From NCBI GenBank assembly GCA_963797005.1, contig CAWCOF010000012.1, positions 124,001-188,000 of the forward strand: a stretch of 64,000 nt of DNA, written 5' to 3'. This document shows positions 55,266 to 63,700 of this stretch, one piece after another. Below the pieces are notes generated by a model. The model was not told where the DNA came from, did no database searches, and worked only from the letters and a program-made list of their open reading frames with translations. The DNA comes from AWTP1-13 sp963797005 (GTDB taxonomy: Bacteria > Pseudomonadota > Alphaproteobacteria > Rhizobiales > Hyphomicrobiaceae). The position numbers and the translations under genes were made by a program. The first letter of the stretch is position 1. Each line of letters opens with the position of its first letter.

Positions 55266-56435
55266 TCAGCGACGCCCGAACGCCTGAACGCGCCAGGTGA
55301 ATATGGAGCTTGCCGCGTAGTTCCACACCGCGCCGACGACGATGCCCGCCAGCCCTGACAGCCACCACGAATAGTCGCGCAGGAAGAGGAAGGCGGCGAT
55401 GCCCACGTTCGAGACCGCGCCCACCGAGCACACCGCATAGAAGCTCAAGAGGCCCACCAGGATGCGCAGCGGGCCCGTCAAGCGCTGGTCGCGGTAGGTC
55501 AGCATGTTGTTGGCGAAGAAGTTGAATGTCATCGCCACCATCGTTGCCGCCGCCTGGCTGGCGATGAAGGAGACGTCCAGCCCCCGGCTCAGGCCCGCGA
55601 GCGTGAGCATGTGAACGACCACGCCGGCGCCGCCGACAAGGACGAACATGACGAACCGGATCGGCACGACCCGGCCCACGGTCTTGTCGAGCAACAAGAC
55701 CAGGTATTCCCAGGCCACCGCCGAATCGAGCTTGCTCGCGCCCTGCAAGCGGCTGCGAAATGCGTACGGAACCTCGGCGACCGCCAGCGGCGGCCGGGCG
55801 GAAATGAGGATGTCGAGCAGGATCTTGTAGCCCACGCCAGAAAGCCGGCGCACGGCGCGGTCGAAGGCCTCGCGCCGGAGCATGAAGAAGCCGCTCATCG
55901 GGTCCGACAGCGGCTCGCGCAGCACCGCGCGCGCCAGCATGGTGGCCAGCCGGCTCATGACCTGCCGGTCCTTCTGCCAATCGTCGGCAGCACCGCCCTC
56001 CATGTAGCGTGAGCCGACGACGATGTCGCAGTCCGACGATTGCAGCCGCTCCAGCATGCGGGCGAGCTGTTGCTCGTCGTGTTGAAGGTCGCCGTCCATC
56101 ACGGCAACGAATGGCGAGCTGACCGACATGATGCCTTCGACGACGGCGGTCGCCAGACCGCGTCGCCCTATGCGATGCAGTACCCGCACGCGCGCATTCG
56201 ATCGGGCCGCCTCGCGCAGCGCGCCCGCCGTGCCGTCGGTCGAATCATCGTCGACGAACACGACCTCCCACTCGATCCCGGCCAGTGCCGCCTCCAGGCG
56301 GCGCACGAGCTCCCCGACGTTGCTGCGCTCGTTGAACGTCGGGACGACGACCGACAGCAGGGCAGGAGCAGGGGGGCCTTCCCGGGCTCGCGCGGGCGAG
56401 GCGATGGATGTACCCGGAGCTGCGGTCTGCGGCAT
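55266..56435 (-). CDS. GT2 glycosyltransferase (dolichol-P-mannose synthase-like) fused to GtrA
   Basis: A 389-residue fusion. Residues 28-250 form a family 2 glycosyltransferase of the polyprenyl-phosphate sugar synthase type: SVVVPTFNERSNVGELV, VDDDSTDGT and the metal site MDGDLQHD. Residues about 265-385 form a GtrA domain with four membrane helices (VMFVLVGGAGVVVHML, NFFANNMLTYRD). Such fusions make and probably flip polyprenyl-linked sugars for glycan decoration. Divergent from the GH5 gene. Confidence 0.88.
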   Translation of the reverse strand: MPQTAAPGTSIASPARAREGPPAPALLSVVVPTFNERSNVGELVRRLEAALAGIEWEVVFVDDDSTDGTAGALREAARSNARVRVLHRIGRRGLATAVVEGIMSVSSPFVAVMDGDLQHDEQQLARMLERLQSSDCDIVVGSRYMEGGAADDWQKDRQVMSRLATMLARAVLREPLSDPMSGFFMLRREAFDRAVRRLSGVGYKILLDILISARPPLAVAEVPYAFRSRLQGASKLDSAVAWEYLVLLLDKTVGRVVPIRFVMFVLVGGAGVVVHMLTLAGLSRGLDVSFIASQAAATMVAMTFNFFANNMLTYRDQRLTGPLRILVGLLSFYAVCSVGAVSNVGIAAFLFLRDYSWWLSGLAGIVVGAVWNYAASSIFTWRVQAFGRR

Positions 56436-56607
56436 CGTGTGGTTCAGCTCGAAAGCATGTGGAGGCGACCGGCAGAGGTCTTAGCACGCGGGCAGCGCGG
56501 GGGCATATCGTTCGGGATGCTTCGTCCTCACTTGGCAGGGGATGATCGTTGTGAGACACGGCATCTGTGTCCGCGCCCCTATCACCTGATTGCCGGTCCC
56601 GGTCCTG

Positions 56608-57745
56608 ATGCGTTCTTTTGTCCTAGCCCTCCTCGTCGCAGCCGCGCTCGCGCTCGCCGGAACGGCGCGTGCAACCGACCAGCTCGAGGCGGTGCGTGCC
56701 GCAGCCACGACGACGAAGGCCACCGCCGACCTGCGGCGCGGCATCAGCTTCGGCAACGCCATGGAGGCGCCCAAGGAAGGGGAGTGGGGCTGGACGCTCT
56801 CGGCCTTCGCCTTCCGCACCGTGCGCGAGGCGGGCTTCGATCACGTGCGCGTGCCGATGCGCATCTCCGCCCATGCCGGCGAGCGGCCGCCCTACGCCAT
56901 CGACGATCCCTTTCTGCGGCGCATGGACTGGGTGATCGAGCAAGCCCTCGCCAATGATCTGGGCGTCGTCGTCGACATGCACCACTACGAGGAGCTCATG
57001 CGATCGCCCGCCCAGCACGCGGACCGGCTCGTCGAGTCTGTGGCGGCAGATCGCAACGCGCTACCGCGGCCTGCCCAAGGCGGTGGTCTACGAGATTCTG
57101 AACGAGCCCACGGACAAGCTCACCGCCGAGACCTGGAACGCGCTGCTGGCACGCGTCGTCTCGGCGATCCGCGCGATCGATCCCGCCCGCACCCTGATCG
57201 TCGAGGGCGCCGACTGGGCCTCCGCCAGGGACTTGCGCGATACGCTCGCGTTGCCGCCCGGCGACCGAAACATCATCGCCAGCTTCCATATGTACGCGCC
57301 GACCTATTTCACGCACCAGGGCGCCCACTGGATGCCGCCGCGCTTCAGCACCCGCGGCATCGTCTTTCCAGGGCCCCCGCCGACACCCGTCACGCCTCAC
57401 CTCGCCACGCTCTATTCCGAGGAGAGCCGCACCTTCTTCCGGCGGTACAACAGCGAGCCGACGCAAACCAATCCAGGCGGTCCCGCCGCCGTCCTCGAGC
57501 AGCTGGACATGGCCAAGGCGTTTGCCGACCGCACGGGATTGCGCGTCTATCTCGGTGAGTTCGGTGCCACCGTTAACGCCGATCTCGCTTCTCGCGTGCG
57601 CTGGACGCGACTGGTGCGAACCGAGGCGGAGAAGCGCGGCTTCGGCTGGGCCTACTGGGATTTCTGCCAGGGTTTCGCGGCTTTCACGCCATGCACTCCC
57701 GAGGGGCGCTGGATCAGGGAGATCAAGGCCGCACTCCTGGAGTGA
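56608..57745 (+). pseudogene. GH5-type secreted glycoside hydrolase (endoglucanase-like), one frameshift
   Basis: A secreted glycosidase of the GH5 cellulase clan. From ATG 56608 the signal peptide runs to about residue 22 (ALALAGTARA), then ISFGNAMEAPKEGEWG, the VRVPMRIS strand and VVVDMHHYEEL. After a shift at about 57037 a second frame holds the acid/base Glu in VVYEILNEP and the nucleophile Glu in VYLGEFGATV, ending FCQGFAAFTP to LLE. Removing one T at 57037 gives a 378-residue protein of normal size. It may trim the polysaccharide made by neighbours, as exopolysaccharide loci often include a glycanase; this is inferred. Confidence 0.85.
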
Positions 57746-57793
57746 GCGGCCGCCTTGTTGACAAGCCGATCCCCGATGCCCTCTGGTCAGGAA

Positions 57794-58885
57794 ATGACAA
57801 CGGACGACGCGACCATCGCCGTCATCATTGCCGCCTTCAGCGCCGAGGCGACCATCGGCCGGGCTGTCGCTTCCGCGCTCGCCCAGAAGCATGTCGCCGA
57901 GGTTGTCGTCATCGACGACGCGTCGCGCGACGGTACAGCGGATGCCGCCCGCCGCGCCGACGACGGCAGCGGCCGTCTTGCCGTCATCGGGCTGGCCGAG
58001 AACGCCGGACCTGCGCGGGCGCGCAACATCGCACTCGACAAGGTGCGGTCGGACTGCGTCTGCGTGCTCGATGCCGACGACTATTTCCTGCCCGATCGCA
58101 TGGAGCATCTCCTGCGGGCCGGCGCCGGCCCGCCCTGGGACATGCTGGCCGACGATATCATCATCGTTCCCGAGGAGCTCGAGGGAACGGGCTCCCCCCG
58201 CCTCGATCCGGACGGTGCCGGCAAAGCCATCACCCTCGATCTTGCGTCCTTCGCCGCGGGCGACATCCTGCCCACCTGGTCGCCGAGGGGCGGCTTGGGT
58301 TTTCTCAAGCCGATCCTCAGCCGCCGTTTCATGCAGGAGCACGCACTGCGCTACGACGAGACGCTGAGGCTCGGCGAGGACTACGCGCTCTATGTGCGCG
58401 CCCTGATGGCGGGCGCTCGCTTCCGCCTGGTCGGCGCGTGCGGCTATGTCGCCGTGGAGCGGCGCGGCTCCATCAGCTCCAGGCATGCGACGGAGGACCT
58501 CGCCAGGCTTGCCGCTTTCGAAGCGCGCGCTTTGGCGAGCGAGGCAGACCTGAGTGACAAGGAGCGGAAATCTCTCGCCGCCCATCACTGGAACACGATG
58601 TGCAGGCACCGCCACAGACAAATCCTCGATTGCAGACGGGAGCAGGGATTCTTGCAGGCGCTCGGCGTGCTCCTCTCGACCCCGCGGTTTCTGCCTTATG
58701 TCGCCGCGGAGACGCTGAGGGCCAAGACCACCGCCCTGTGGATCGCCCTCGGCCCTCGCGCCGCGATCCACCGGCGTCGCCCCATGCGCTTGCTGCTGGG
58801 GCTTCCCCATGGCTCCCTTTCGTTGGTGGCGGAGGGTCCCGAGCCTGCGCGGGCGGGCGACGCCGAGACTGCTTTCGCCCCGTAG
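57794..58885 (+). CDS. GT2 glycosyltransferase, ExoO-like
   Basis: A family 2 glycosyltransferase of about 363 residues. IAVIIAAFSAEATIGRAV starts the GT-A fold; VVVIDDASRDGT and the metal-binding LDADDYFLPDRM follow. LGEDYALYVRALMAGARFRLV and YVAVERRGSISSRH resemble ExoO of succinoglycan synthesis. The C-terminal 100 residues are basic. Two starts are possible: ATG at 57794, with a close AGGA, or ATG at 57776. The sugar transferred is unknown. It follows the GH5 gene on the same strand. Confidence 0.82.
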   Translation: MTTDDATIAVIIAAFSAEATIGRAVASALAQKHVAEVVVIDDASRDGTADAARRADDGSGRLAVIGLAENAGPARARNIALDKVRSDCVCVLDADDYFLPDRMEHLLRAGAGPPWDMLADDIIIVPEELEGTGSPRLDPDGAGKAITLDLASFAAGDILPTWSPRGGLGFLKPILSRRFMQEHALRYDETLRLGEDYALYVRALMAGARFRLVGACGYVAVERRGSISSRHATEDLARLAAFEARALASEADLSDKERKSLAAHHWNTMCRHRHRQILDCRREQGFLQALGVLLSTPRFLPYVAAETLRAKTTALWIALGPRAAIHRRRPMRLLLGLPHGSLSLVAEGPEPARAGDAETAFAP

Positions 58886-58963
58886 CCCGAGCGTGCAGCC
58901 GATGAATGAGGCCACATCCTTGCCCATGACAGACAATGCCACCGTCAGCAGCGGGTGTGCGGC

Positions 58964-59851
58964 ATGAGCGCCAATGAACCCACCACCGTGCGCCGTGCCA
59001 ACGGCCGTTACCGCTGGCCGAACGGCGCCCGCATCGGCGTCGTTTTCAATATCGCCTACGAAGCCTGGTCTCCCGGCAAGGCACCGCCCATCGGCCCCAT
59101 GGGCAACGTTCTGCAACCCGGATACTTCGACACCAACGCCCATTCCTGGGCGAGCTACGGCGCCGTGCGCGGCATCCAGCGGCTGCTGCGGATCGCCGCG
59201 GCCAACGGCATCAAGACCAGCGTCATGGTCAGCGGCGTCCTGGCCGAGCGCCTCCCCGACACGTTGCGCGCCATCCGCGACGGCGGACATGAGATCGTCG
59301 CCCACTCCTATGGCATGGACGTCATCCCGGTTTATCTCGAGGAGCAGGCCGAGATCGACAATATCCGCCGCAACACGCGACTCCTGGAGAAGGCCGCCGG
59401 CGTCCGCCCGATCGGCTGGATCAGCCCGCGCGGCACCGGCAGTCCCGCCAGCCCGCGACTGCTGGCAGCCGAAGGCTACCAGTGGCACGGCGACTGCAAC
59501 GACGACGATCTCCCGGCCATCCTTGCGTTCGCGGACGGCGCTGGCAGCCGCTCGATCGTGGCGATCCCGCTCACCATGGACATCAACGATCTGCCCCACT
59601 CGAACCGCTATGGCGGCTCGGCGGAGGCCTTCGTCGCCAAGTTCCAGGCGGCGCTCGAGGGCGCGGCCAAGGCCGACGCTGCGCCCTTCATGCTCGATGT
59701 GACGGCGCACACCCATGTCTACGGCCGGCCCGCGGGGGCATGGGCGTTCGACGCCTGCATGAAGCTCGCCAAGGCCACGGAGGGTGTGTGGATCGGCACG
59801 CGCGCCCAGATCGCCGCCCACGCGCTGGCGTCGCCTGACGCCTACGCCTGA
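58964..59851 (+). CDS. Polysaccharide deacetylase family protein (PuuE-like)
   Basis: A 295-residue member of the polysaccharide deacetylase/allantoinase PuuE-like group with the NodB-type barrel. It contains the segment VVFNIAYEAWSP at the first catalytic strand, IKTSVMVSGVLAERLPDTLRAI, GHEIVAHSYGMD (metal His), and the C-terminal TAHTHVYGRP. Some members act on allantoin or other ureides rather than on glycans, so the substrate is open. The ATG at 58964 gives the family-like start; a GTG at 58955 is possible. Confidence 0.78.
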   Translation: MSANEPTTVRRANGRYRWPNGARIGVVFNIAYEAWSPGKAPPIGPMGNVLQPGYFDTNAHSWASYGAVRGIQRLLRIAAANGIKTSVMVSGVLAERLPDTLRAIRDGGHEIVAHSYGMDVIPVYLEEQAEIDNIRRNTRLLEKAAGVRPIGWISPRGTGSPASPRLLAAEGYQWHGDCNDDDLPAILAFADGAGSRSIVAIPLTMDINDLPHSNRYGGSAEAFVAKFQAALEGAAKADAAPFMLDVTAHTHVYGRPAGAWAFDACMKLAKATEGVWIGTRAQIAAHALASPDAYA

Positions 59852-59995
59852 GCGCCGCCCGCATGCAGACGAGAGCATTGGCGAGGCCGGCGCCCCGTGC
59901 GGCAATGGAGCCCGGAGCGAGGCGGAGAAGGCCCTGTCCTGAGCCGGGAACTCGTCGTAAATACCTCTCGGACCTCTCGCACAAGGAGCGCCCTG

Positions 59996-60151
59996 ATGGC
60001 TCGCGACGACAGCATCGATCGGACCGCCCTCACCTTCGTCGTCCTGGCCACAATCTTCATTTTGGTGCTGGCCTACACGATCTTCCCGCGCCAGGAAGCG
60101 CCGTCGGCGAGCGGCGGCGGTCAATCCGCGCCTGCCATGGAGAAGAAGTGA
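59996..60151 (+). CDS. Small single-pass membrane protein
   Basis: A 51-residue protein: MARDDSIDRT, one transmembrane helix (about residues 11-29, ALTFVVLATIFILVLAYTIF), and a short Ser/Gly/Ala-rich tail ending AMEKK. The Shine-Dalgarno AAGGAG eight bases before the ATG is the best in this part and supports translation. Function unknown; it is probably an inner-membrane small protein. The longer open frame upstream is not used. Confidence 0.6.
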   Translation: MARDDSIDRTALTFVVLATIFILVLAYTIFPRQEAPSASGGGQSAPAMEKK

Positions 60152-60235
60152 CGGCCGAGGGACCGTGCGCTCCCTCGGCTGCGGCGCTACACTCGCCCGG
60201 CACCGAATCGCCGGCACGGCGAGGGATTTGCGCAA

Positions 60236-61474
60236 ATGCTCCAGCAAAAGGACCGCAAGCTCGACGGCGGACCGCAGGCCGTTCGCGCCCTGTGCCGCGA
60301 CTGCTGTGAGATCGTCCCCGCGCCGCAGGGCACATGCGGCAACTGCGGGTCGGCGCGCATCGTGGCGCACCCGGAAATCGAGAGCCTCGCCATCGCGCAC
60401 ATCGATTGCGATGCGTTCTACGCCTCCGTCGAGAAGCGCGACCGGCCGGAGCTCGCGCGCGAGCCGCTGATCGTGGGCCACGCCGGCGGCCGCGGAGTCG
60501 TGGTGACGGCCTGCTACCTTGCCCGCAAGTTCGGCGTGCACTCGGCGATGCCCATGTTCCAGGCCCTGGAGCTCGCCCCGCAGGCCACGGTGATCGCGCC
60601 GGACATGGCCAAGTACAAGCGCGTGAGCGAGGCGATCCGCACGATTTTCCAGTCCGCGACCTCGGTGATCGAGCCCCTCTCTCTCGACGAGGCCTATCTC
60701 GATCTGACGGACGACTATCGTACCGAGGCGCCGCCCGCCGCCGAAGCCCTGGCACTGATCGCCCGCCGCGTGCAGAGCGAGTTGGGCATCACGGTTTCGA
60801 TCGGGCTCTCCTGCAACAAGTTCCTGGCCAAGCTCGCTTCCGAGCTCGACAAGCCGAACGGCTTCTCGGTCATTGGCAGGGCGGAGGCCAAGTCGTTTCT
60901 CGCGCCCCTTTCGGTGCGCAAGATCCACGGCGTCGGCGCAGTGACCGCGCGGCGCATGGAGGCATCGGGCCTCGCCACCATCGCCGACCTGCAGACACTG
61001 CCGGAACGCGATCTCGTCGCCCGCTTCGGCAAGTTCGGCCGCCGGCTGGCCCTCTTCGCCCAAGGCGAGGACGACCGCACCGTCACACCCTGGCGCCCGG
61101 TCAAGAGCATCTCGGCGGAGACCACCTTCCGCCAGGACACGAACTCGAGCGCCAGGCTGCAGGAGGTCGCCCGGCCACTCTGCGACAGGGTGGCGGGCCA
61201 GCTCGCGCGCAAGGGGCTCGCCGGCGACAGCGTCACCTTGAAGCTCAAGACGTCGGATTTCCGCATCGTCACGCGCAGCCGCCGCCTCGCCCATCCCACC
61301 CAGCGCGCGGCCGTGATTTTCGAGAGCATCGCGCCGCTGATCGACAAGGAGGCGGACGGGCGCAGCTTCCGGCTGATCGGCGTCGGCATGAGCGGGCTCG
61401 GCTCGCCGGCCGCAGCCGACCCGACGGACCTCTTCACGTTCGCACCGGCGCTCGGCAGTACGGAGGACGCCTGA
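60236..61474 (+). CDS. dinB: DNA polymerase IV with N-terminal zinc-ribbon-like segment
   Basis: A 412-residue Y-family translesion polymerase. The catalytic acidic residues are in IDCDAFYASVE and SLDEAYLDLT, with the little-finger domain at about 290-400. Upstream of the polymerase core is an extra stretch with Cys20, Cys23/24, Cys34 and Cys37 (CRDCC and CGNCG), a zinc-ribbon-like pattern that E. coli DinB lacks but some Rhizobiales DinB share. No consensus LexA box (GAAC-N7-GTTC) is seen just upstream. The C-terminus lacks an obvious beta-clamp motif. Confidence 0.92.
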   Translation: MLQQKDRKLDGGPQAVRALCRDCCEIVPAPQGTCGNCGSARIVAHPEIESLAIAHIDCDAFYASVEKRDRPELAREPLIVGHAGGRGVVVTACYLARKFGVHSAMPMFQALELAPQATVIAPDMAKYKRVSEAIRTIFQSATSVIEPLSLDEAYLDLTDDYRTEAPPAAEALALIARRVQSELGITVSIGLSCNKFLAKLASELDKPNGFSVIGRAEAKSFLAPLSVRKIHGVGAVTARRMEASGLATIADLQTLPERDLVARFGKFGRRLALFAQGEDDRTVTPWRPVKSISAETTFRQDTNSSARLQEVARPLCDRVAGQLARKGLAGDSVTLKLKTSDFRIVTRSRRLAHPTQRAAVIFESIAPLIDKEADGRSFRLIGVGMSGLGSPAAADPTDLFTFAPALGSTEDA

Positions 61475-61499
61475 CACTGCGCCCTCGCAGGTCTTGGCA

Positions 61500-62459
61500 C
61501 TATCTCTCCAACACCAGCATGTCGTCGGCGATGCGGCGGTAGCGGCGCCCGAAGGCGTGCCCCTCTCCGGTCGTGACGTTGGCCACCTGCTCGAGCGGGA
61601 TGGCGGCGATATCCGCGGGCGAGCGCGACAGGTGGAACTCGGCTTGCAGCAGGCCTTCGGCCTCCTTGCCCCGTGTCGAGATGCCGATCTCGTCGAGGCA
61701 GCTCAGCACCTGCCGGCATTCCTGCTCGGAATGGAAGCGGCGCTGGGTGAAGGTCGCGCCTTCGAGCTTCTCCGTCACCAGCCCCTTGCGCCTCAGCTCG
61801 CCGGCAATCGCCGTGTAGGGATACATGCGCAGCACGAACGAGGCGACCCACGGCATGGGGCCATCGATGGTCTCGAGGATCTGGGCGAAGGTCCGCTCGG
61901 TGACGTAGCCGACGCAGCCGGTGGAGATGATGAGATCGACGTCGCGCAGCATCTCGCGGCCGGCGCGCGAAAGGGGGCGGGTCTCCAAGTCGAGCGCCAA
62001 GCCGTCGTCGATGACGCCGACCCGCTTGGCGTAGGAAACGGCCGATGCCGAGCTGTCCAGGCCCACGATGGTCATGGGCTGAAGCGGCCAAGCCTGGAAG
62101 TAGCGGCGGTCCAGATCCGCGCATTCCTCGGGGCTGAGGTCATGCGCGGCGAGATTGGAATATCGTTGCGCCAGGCGGGCCAAATCCAATGGCGTACGCA
62201 ATAAGATTGCGTTTATGCCATAGCTGCAGCCGAGATCGAGGACCTTGAGCGGGTGCCCGCGCCGCTCCTCGAGGGCGGCCACAAGGTTGGCGAAGATACC
62301 GCGCGCCAGGTCGGGAATGATGTAGTCGAGCCCGTAGAGCACCCGAAAATATTCCCGAGGGTCTTCCTGAATATAAATGTCATCAAAACATGCTTTAGGA
62401 GGCTCGTCTCTGTTCTTTTTCTTCTGAATATAAGAATTTAGTGATTGATCCAAGGTCAT
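61500..62459 (-). CDS. SAM-dependent methyltransferase, A+T-rich 5' end
   Basis: A 319-residue class I methyltransferase with motif I VLDLGCSYGINAILL (about 73-87). The region IVGLDSSASAVSYAKRVG is the post-I acidic strand, and LIISTGCVGYVTERTF corresponds to motif III. The substrate is unknown. The first 40 codons (62340-62459) are only about 38% G+C against roughly two-thirds elsewhere, encoding YIQKKKNRDEPPKACFDDIYIQE. The ATG at 62459 is followed by protein-like sequence. Convergent with dinB, 25 bases apart. Confidence 0.78.
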   Translation of the reverse strand: MTLDQSLNSYIQKKKNRDEPPKACFDDIYIQEDPREYFRVLYGLDYIIPDLARGIFANLVAALEERRGHPLKVLDLGCSYGINAILLRTPLDLARLAQRYSNLAAHDLSPEECADLDRRYFQAWPLQPMTIVGLDSSASAVSYAKRVGVIDDGLALDLETRPLSRAGREMLRDVDLIISTGCVGYVTERTFAQILETIDGPMPWVASFVLRMYPYTAIAGELRRKGLVTEKLEGATFTQRRFHSEQECRQVLSCLDEIGISTRGKEAEGLLQAEFHLSRSPADIAAIPLEQVANVTTGEGHAFGRRYRRIADDMLVLER

Positions 62460-62638
62460 CGCTCGGACGTCTCCATTGATTAGTACCAGAATTTCGGGGT
62501 CGCAGCGCACACGCCTTCGAGGATGTGCTCGGCTCCACTCGTGCGTTGCTGGGCGCAGCCTATGATAGGCGAGCCTGGATGGCCAGCAAAAATTCCGGCT
62601 GCTTGGGCGCCGCCCCGCCGCGGCCTGTAGGGCCGCCG

Positions 62639-63451
62639 CTATTTCCAGAAGCGGCCGGCGTCGCCCGTGAACTCCGCGCTGCAGAAGGGGCCGCCCTGGA
62701 AAAAGTCGGCCACCGGGTCGGGGGGTTCCTTCGCCGACGCCGCCAGCGCCGCGTCCCGATGGTCCTCGGCGCGGCCCTCCGGTCGGTAGCCATAGGCATA
62801 GGCGCGGCTGTTGTCCCACCAGGAGCGCTCGTTGAGCGAGGCGCCGTAGAAGATCTCGTAGTTGAGCTCGGGATGCTCGAGCCCGATGCGCACGAGCTGG
62901 GCCAGGTCCTCGGGCGATACCCAGATCGACAGCCGGCGCTTGTCGACCGGCCTGTCGGCGACATTGCCGATCCTGAGGCAGAGGACGCGCAGGCCGTACT
63001 TGTCGGCGTACATGGCCCCGAGCGCCTCGCCGAAGGCCTTGCTCACGCCGTAGCGCGAGTCCGGCCGCACGGTAACGTCGACACCGATCGGGTGCGTGCG
63101 CGGATAAAAGCCGATGGCGTGGTTGGAGGAGGCGAACACGATGCGTTTCACGCCCTTGCGGCGCGCCGCCTCGAACAGGTTGTAGCAGCCGATGATGTTG
63201 GACTGCAGGATCGTCTCCCAAGGCCCTTCGACCGAGAAACCGCCGAGGTGGATGATGCCCTCGACACCCTCGACGATCTTCTCCACCTGCTCGATGTGTG
63301 CAAGGTCGGCAGCCATGAACGGCTCGTCCGAGCCCAGGTTCGCCGGCGTCTTGATGTCGCTCAGCCGCAGCTCCGGATAGATGGGCTTCAGCAGCTTGCG
63401 CAGTCGCCCGCCGACATCGCCGGCCGCACCCGTCAACAGCACGCGTTTCAT
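62639..63451 (-). CDS. NAD-dependent epimerase/dehydratase family, uronate dehydrogenase-like
   Basis: A 270-residue extended SDR similar to uronate dehydrogenase (Udh), which oxidises glucuronate or galacturonate to the aldarolactone. NAD motif LLTGAAGDVGGRL, IIHLGGFSVEGPWE, the catalytic YGVSKAFGE, and the specific SIWVSPEDLAQLVRIGLE and YGASLNERSWWDNS are present. It has no signal peptide. A GGCGTAG/GGGAGGG region lies upstream of the ATG. It is upstream of the methyltransferase gene on the same strand, 179 bases apart. Confidence 0.82.
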   Translation of the reverse strand: MKRVLLTGAAGDVGGRLRKLLKPIYPELRLSDIKTPANLGSDEPFMAADLAHIEQVEKIVEGVEGIIHLGGFSVEGPWETILQSNIIGCYNLFEAARRKGVKRIVFASSNHAIGFYPRTHPIGVDVTVRPDSRYGVSKAFGEALGAMYADKYGLRVLCLRIGNVADRPVDKRRLSIWVSPEDLAQLVRIGLEHPELNYEIFYGASLNERSWWDNSRAYAYGYRPEGRAEDHRDAALAASAKEPPDPVADFFQGGPFCSAEFTGDAGRFWK

Positions 63452-63481
63452 GGGCTACGCCCTCCCTGCTCGCTGACACCA

Positions 63482-63700
63482 CGGTGAGGTTCTTACTCCT
63501 AAAGGTGTGACATATCTTCGTCATGCGGAAGGCGTGCTTCCAGGTCATGCCGAAGGCGTGCTTCCAGGTCATGGCCCGAAGGCCCGTGCTCTCCAGGTCA
63601 TGCCGAAGGCGTGCTTCCAGCACGACCCGTGTCACCGGCCCTCTCCGCGCCAATCAAACGCTGAGGTTCTTGCTCCCAAAGGTGCGGCATATATTCGGCG
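63482..63700. repeat. Short tandem repeats flanked by an imperfect direct repeat
   Basis: Four near-copies of a 24-base unit starting TCATGC and ending GTGCTTCCAGG lie at 63521-63544, 63545-63568, 63569-63597 (diverged, 29 bases) and 63598-63620. Each unit contains the small hairpin GAAG-GCGTG-CTTC. On both sides lies an imperfect 38-base direct repeat (TGAGGTTCTTACTCCTAAAGG at 63485 and TGAGGTTCTTGCTCCCAAAGG at 63662), each with a following CATAT and TTCG. No gene is encoded. Confidence 0.8.

Noticed and set aside
56996..61477. A 1493-codon open frame on the minus strand
   Set aside because: It lies antisense to five well-supported genes, has shadow-type composition and no recognisable domain; long antisense frames are expected at this G+C.
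63521..63620. A CRISPR-like repeat
   Set aside because: Units follow each other without unique spacers and no cas genes are near.
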